In this document: piece by piece, positions 62,901 through 64,000 of the stretch
Layout: each line of letters starts with the position of its first letter
How positions within the stretch are numbered: the stretch's first letter is position 1
Source of the DNA: Angiostrongylus vasorum
Lineage: Eukaryota; Nematoda; Chromadorea; Rhabditida; Metastrongylidae
Reading direction: 5' to 3'
Length of the DNA stretch: 64,000 bases
Assembly (NCBI GenBank): GCA_018806985.1
Contig: JADANN010000401.1
Coordinates: forward strand, 3,162,001-3,226,000
Program-made: the position numbers and the translations under genes
The notes under the pieces: generated by a model
What the model saw: only the letters and a program-made list of their open reading frames with translations
The model's database searches: none
Told to the model about the DNA's origin: nothing

Positions 62901-64000
62901 TAAAGAATTTCATTCATTGTCATATCTGGAATACATTTGCTGAGGTTCCCTTAGTAACTGATGGACTTTCGTGACCTTGGTAGGGGAGTTTTGTATGAAA
63001 ATTGTTGATTGTTTATCTCTGTGTAGTGGTCCCGAAATATTTCTTCTATAGAGAATTACTGAACTACTGTACTTTTGCTAGCCAGGCTGTGATCTATCCT
63101 TCGTTCCCATCAAACGCGCACAAATATTCTTTTGGCCATCTTAGTTTAAGACTGTAGTGTCTAAGATGATTGTCAGTTGCCTTCTTGAAAAAAAAGGTAT
63201 AGATTTTCTAAACGCGAAACGAAACTTCGATTTTGACATGGTAGGCGACGGACGGATTAAGGTGGTAGGGGTGCCACAAGAAATTACCAGATGAGGTTCA
63301 GTGGGGAATTTTTTCCAGAATTTAAGTCCTTTGAAATTCCCGCATCTATGAGATTGACGGCTCGTGAAGTCATTAGGCCTAAAGAATTTCATTCATTGTC
63401 ATATCTGGAATACATTTGCTGAGGTTCCCTTAGTAACTGATGGACTTTCGTGACCTTGGTAGGGGAGTTTTGTATGAAAATTGTTGATTGTTTATCTCTG
63501 TGTAGTGGTCCCGAAATATTTCTTCTATAGAGAATTACTGAACTACTGTACTTTTGCTAGCCAGGCTGTGATCTATCCTTCGTTCCCATCAAACGCGCAC
63601 AAATATTCTTTTTGGCCATCTTAGTTTAAGACTGTAGTGTCTAAGATGATTGTCAGTTGCCTTCTTGAAAAAAAAAGGTATAGATTTTCTAAACGCGAAA
63701 CCAAACTTCGATTTTGACATGGTAGGCGACGGACGGATTAAGATGGTAGGGGGTGCCACAAGAAATTACCAGATGAGGTTCAGTGGGGAATTTTTGCAGA
63801 ATTTAAGTCCTTTGAAATTCCCGCATCTATGAGATTGACGGCTCGTGAAGTCATTAGGCCTAAAGAATTTCATTCATTGTCATATCTGGAATACATTTGC
63901 TGAGGTTCCCTTAGTAACTGATGGACTTTCGTGACCTTGGTAGGGGAGTTTTGTATGAAAATTGTTGATTGTTTATCTCTGTGTAGTGGTCCCGAAATAT
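50991..64000 (+). repeat. satellite array, homogeneous ~480-bp monomers
   Basis: About 27 short monomers, nearly identical, differing at few positions (CTTAG/GTTAG after GGTTCC, GAAACGAAAC/GAAACCAAAC, one-base homopolymer changes). The array is cut by the window end. Each monomer holds three GGTAGG words (for example 58,442, 58,466 and 58,660) and usually TTCTTGAA and GAAACTTC (58,383 and 58,423). Confidence 0.97.

Larger units (their letters stand above)
38155..64000 (+). ncRNA. candidate hsr-omega-like stress lncRNA locus (hypothesis)
   Basis: The order is HSE/TATA promoter, unique 5' part with a 26-codon ORF, an intron end at 39,748, a poly(A) signal at 40,108, and then a satellite array running past the window end. 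Drosophila hsr-omega has the same plan: heat-shock promoter, two short exons with one intron, a tiny ORF, poly(A) signals, then kilobases of tandem repeats retained in nuclear RNA. No sequence homology to hsr-omega is claimed. The 5' splice site is not fixed; GTAAGC at 38,756, GTGAGT near 39,345 and GTAAGA near 39,604 are candidates. No long protein frame exists in the unique part. Confidence 0.35.

Noticed and set aside
41437..63832. Recurring frames of 60-103 codons on both strands of the satellite (MKFFRPNDF... minus, MSVAFLKKKGIDF... plus)
   Set aside because: They are repeated because the monomer is repeated. Frame length changes with one-base differences in A, T and G runs between adjacent copies, both strands are equally open, and no domain is recognisable.
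40880..64000. The 480-bp array as a CRISPR array or rDNA spacer
   Set aside because: No unique spacers between short repeats, no rRNA sequence, and monomers are near-identical throughout.

Overview
The window looks like nuclear DNA of a nematode, probably a strongylid or hookworm-like species. This is inferred from AT-rich sequence, small GT-AG exons with TTTCAG-type acceptors, an animal GH19 chitinase family, and dense decayed transposons. No bacterial-style genes, operons or CRISPR arrays are present. Only a small fraction is protein coding; most long reading frames are simple repeats, transposon debris or satellite.

Layout. (1) 1-4,200: gene-poor DNA with tRNA-derived SINEs and an inverted-repeat element. 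(2) 4,200-19,300: unit A of a tandem direct duplication, holding a 12-exon GH19 chitinase (6,094-19,152) whose exons splice into one continuous 435-residue frame. Its introns carry a Penelope-like element with hammerhead ribozyme motifs, several SINEs, a large inverted-repeat element and microsatellites. (3) 21,640-31,990: unit B, a paralogous GH19 gene in 11 exons. It lacks one intron of copy A, carries a net +2 frameshift in exon 3 at two homopolymers, has lost one splice acceptor, and has a dead mariner in an intron. (4) 32,000-37,700: transposon graveyard with a piggyBac-like remnant, SINEs, and Penelope-like RT-linker and GIY-YIG fragments. (5) 37,740-40,880: a compact promoter-like block with a cluster of heat-shock-element motifs, a GC box and a TATA box, followed by about 2.7 kb of unique DNA with a 26-codon ORF, a strong 3' splice site and a polyadenylation signal. 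(6) 40,880-64,000 (window end): about 46 head-to-tail copies of a 480/546-bp satellite, divergent at its left edge and nearly uniform to the right.

The two chitinase genes probably encode secreted chitin-degrading enzymes. Parts of their introns are almost identical while the rest has diverged, which suggests local gene conversion. The most unusual feature is the right third. A heat-shock-like promoter, a short unique region with a tiny ORF, an intron end, a poly(A) signal and then more than 23 kb of tandem repeats is the plan of the Drosophila hsr-omega stress lncRNA locus. Whether the array is transcribed under stress cannot be read from sequence; this is a hypothesis with explicit tests.
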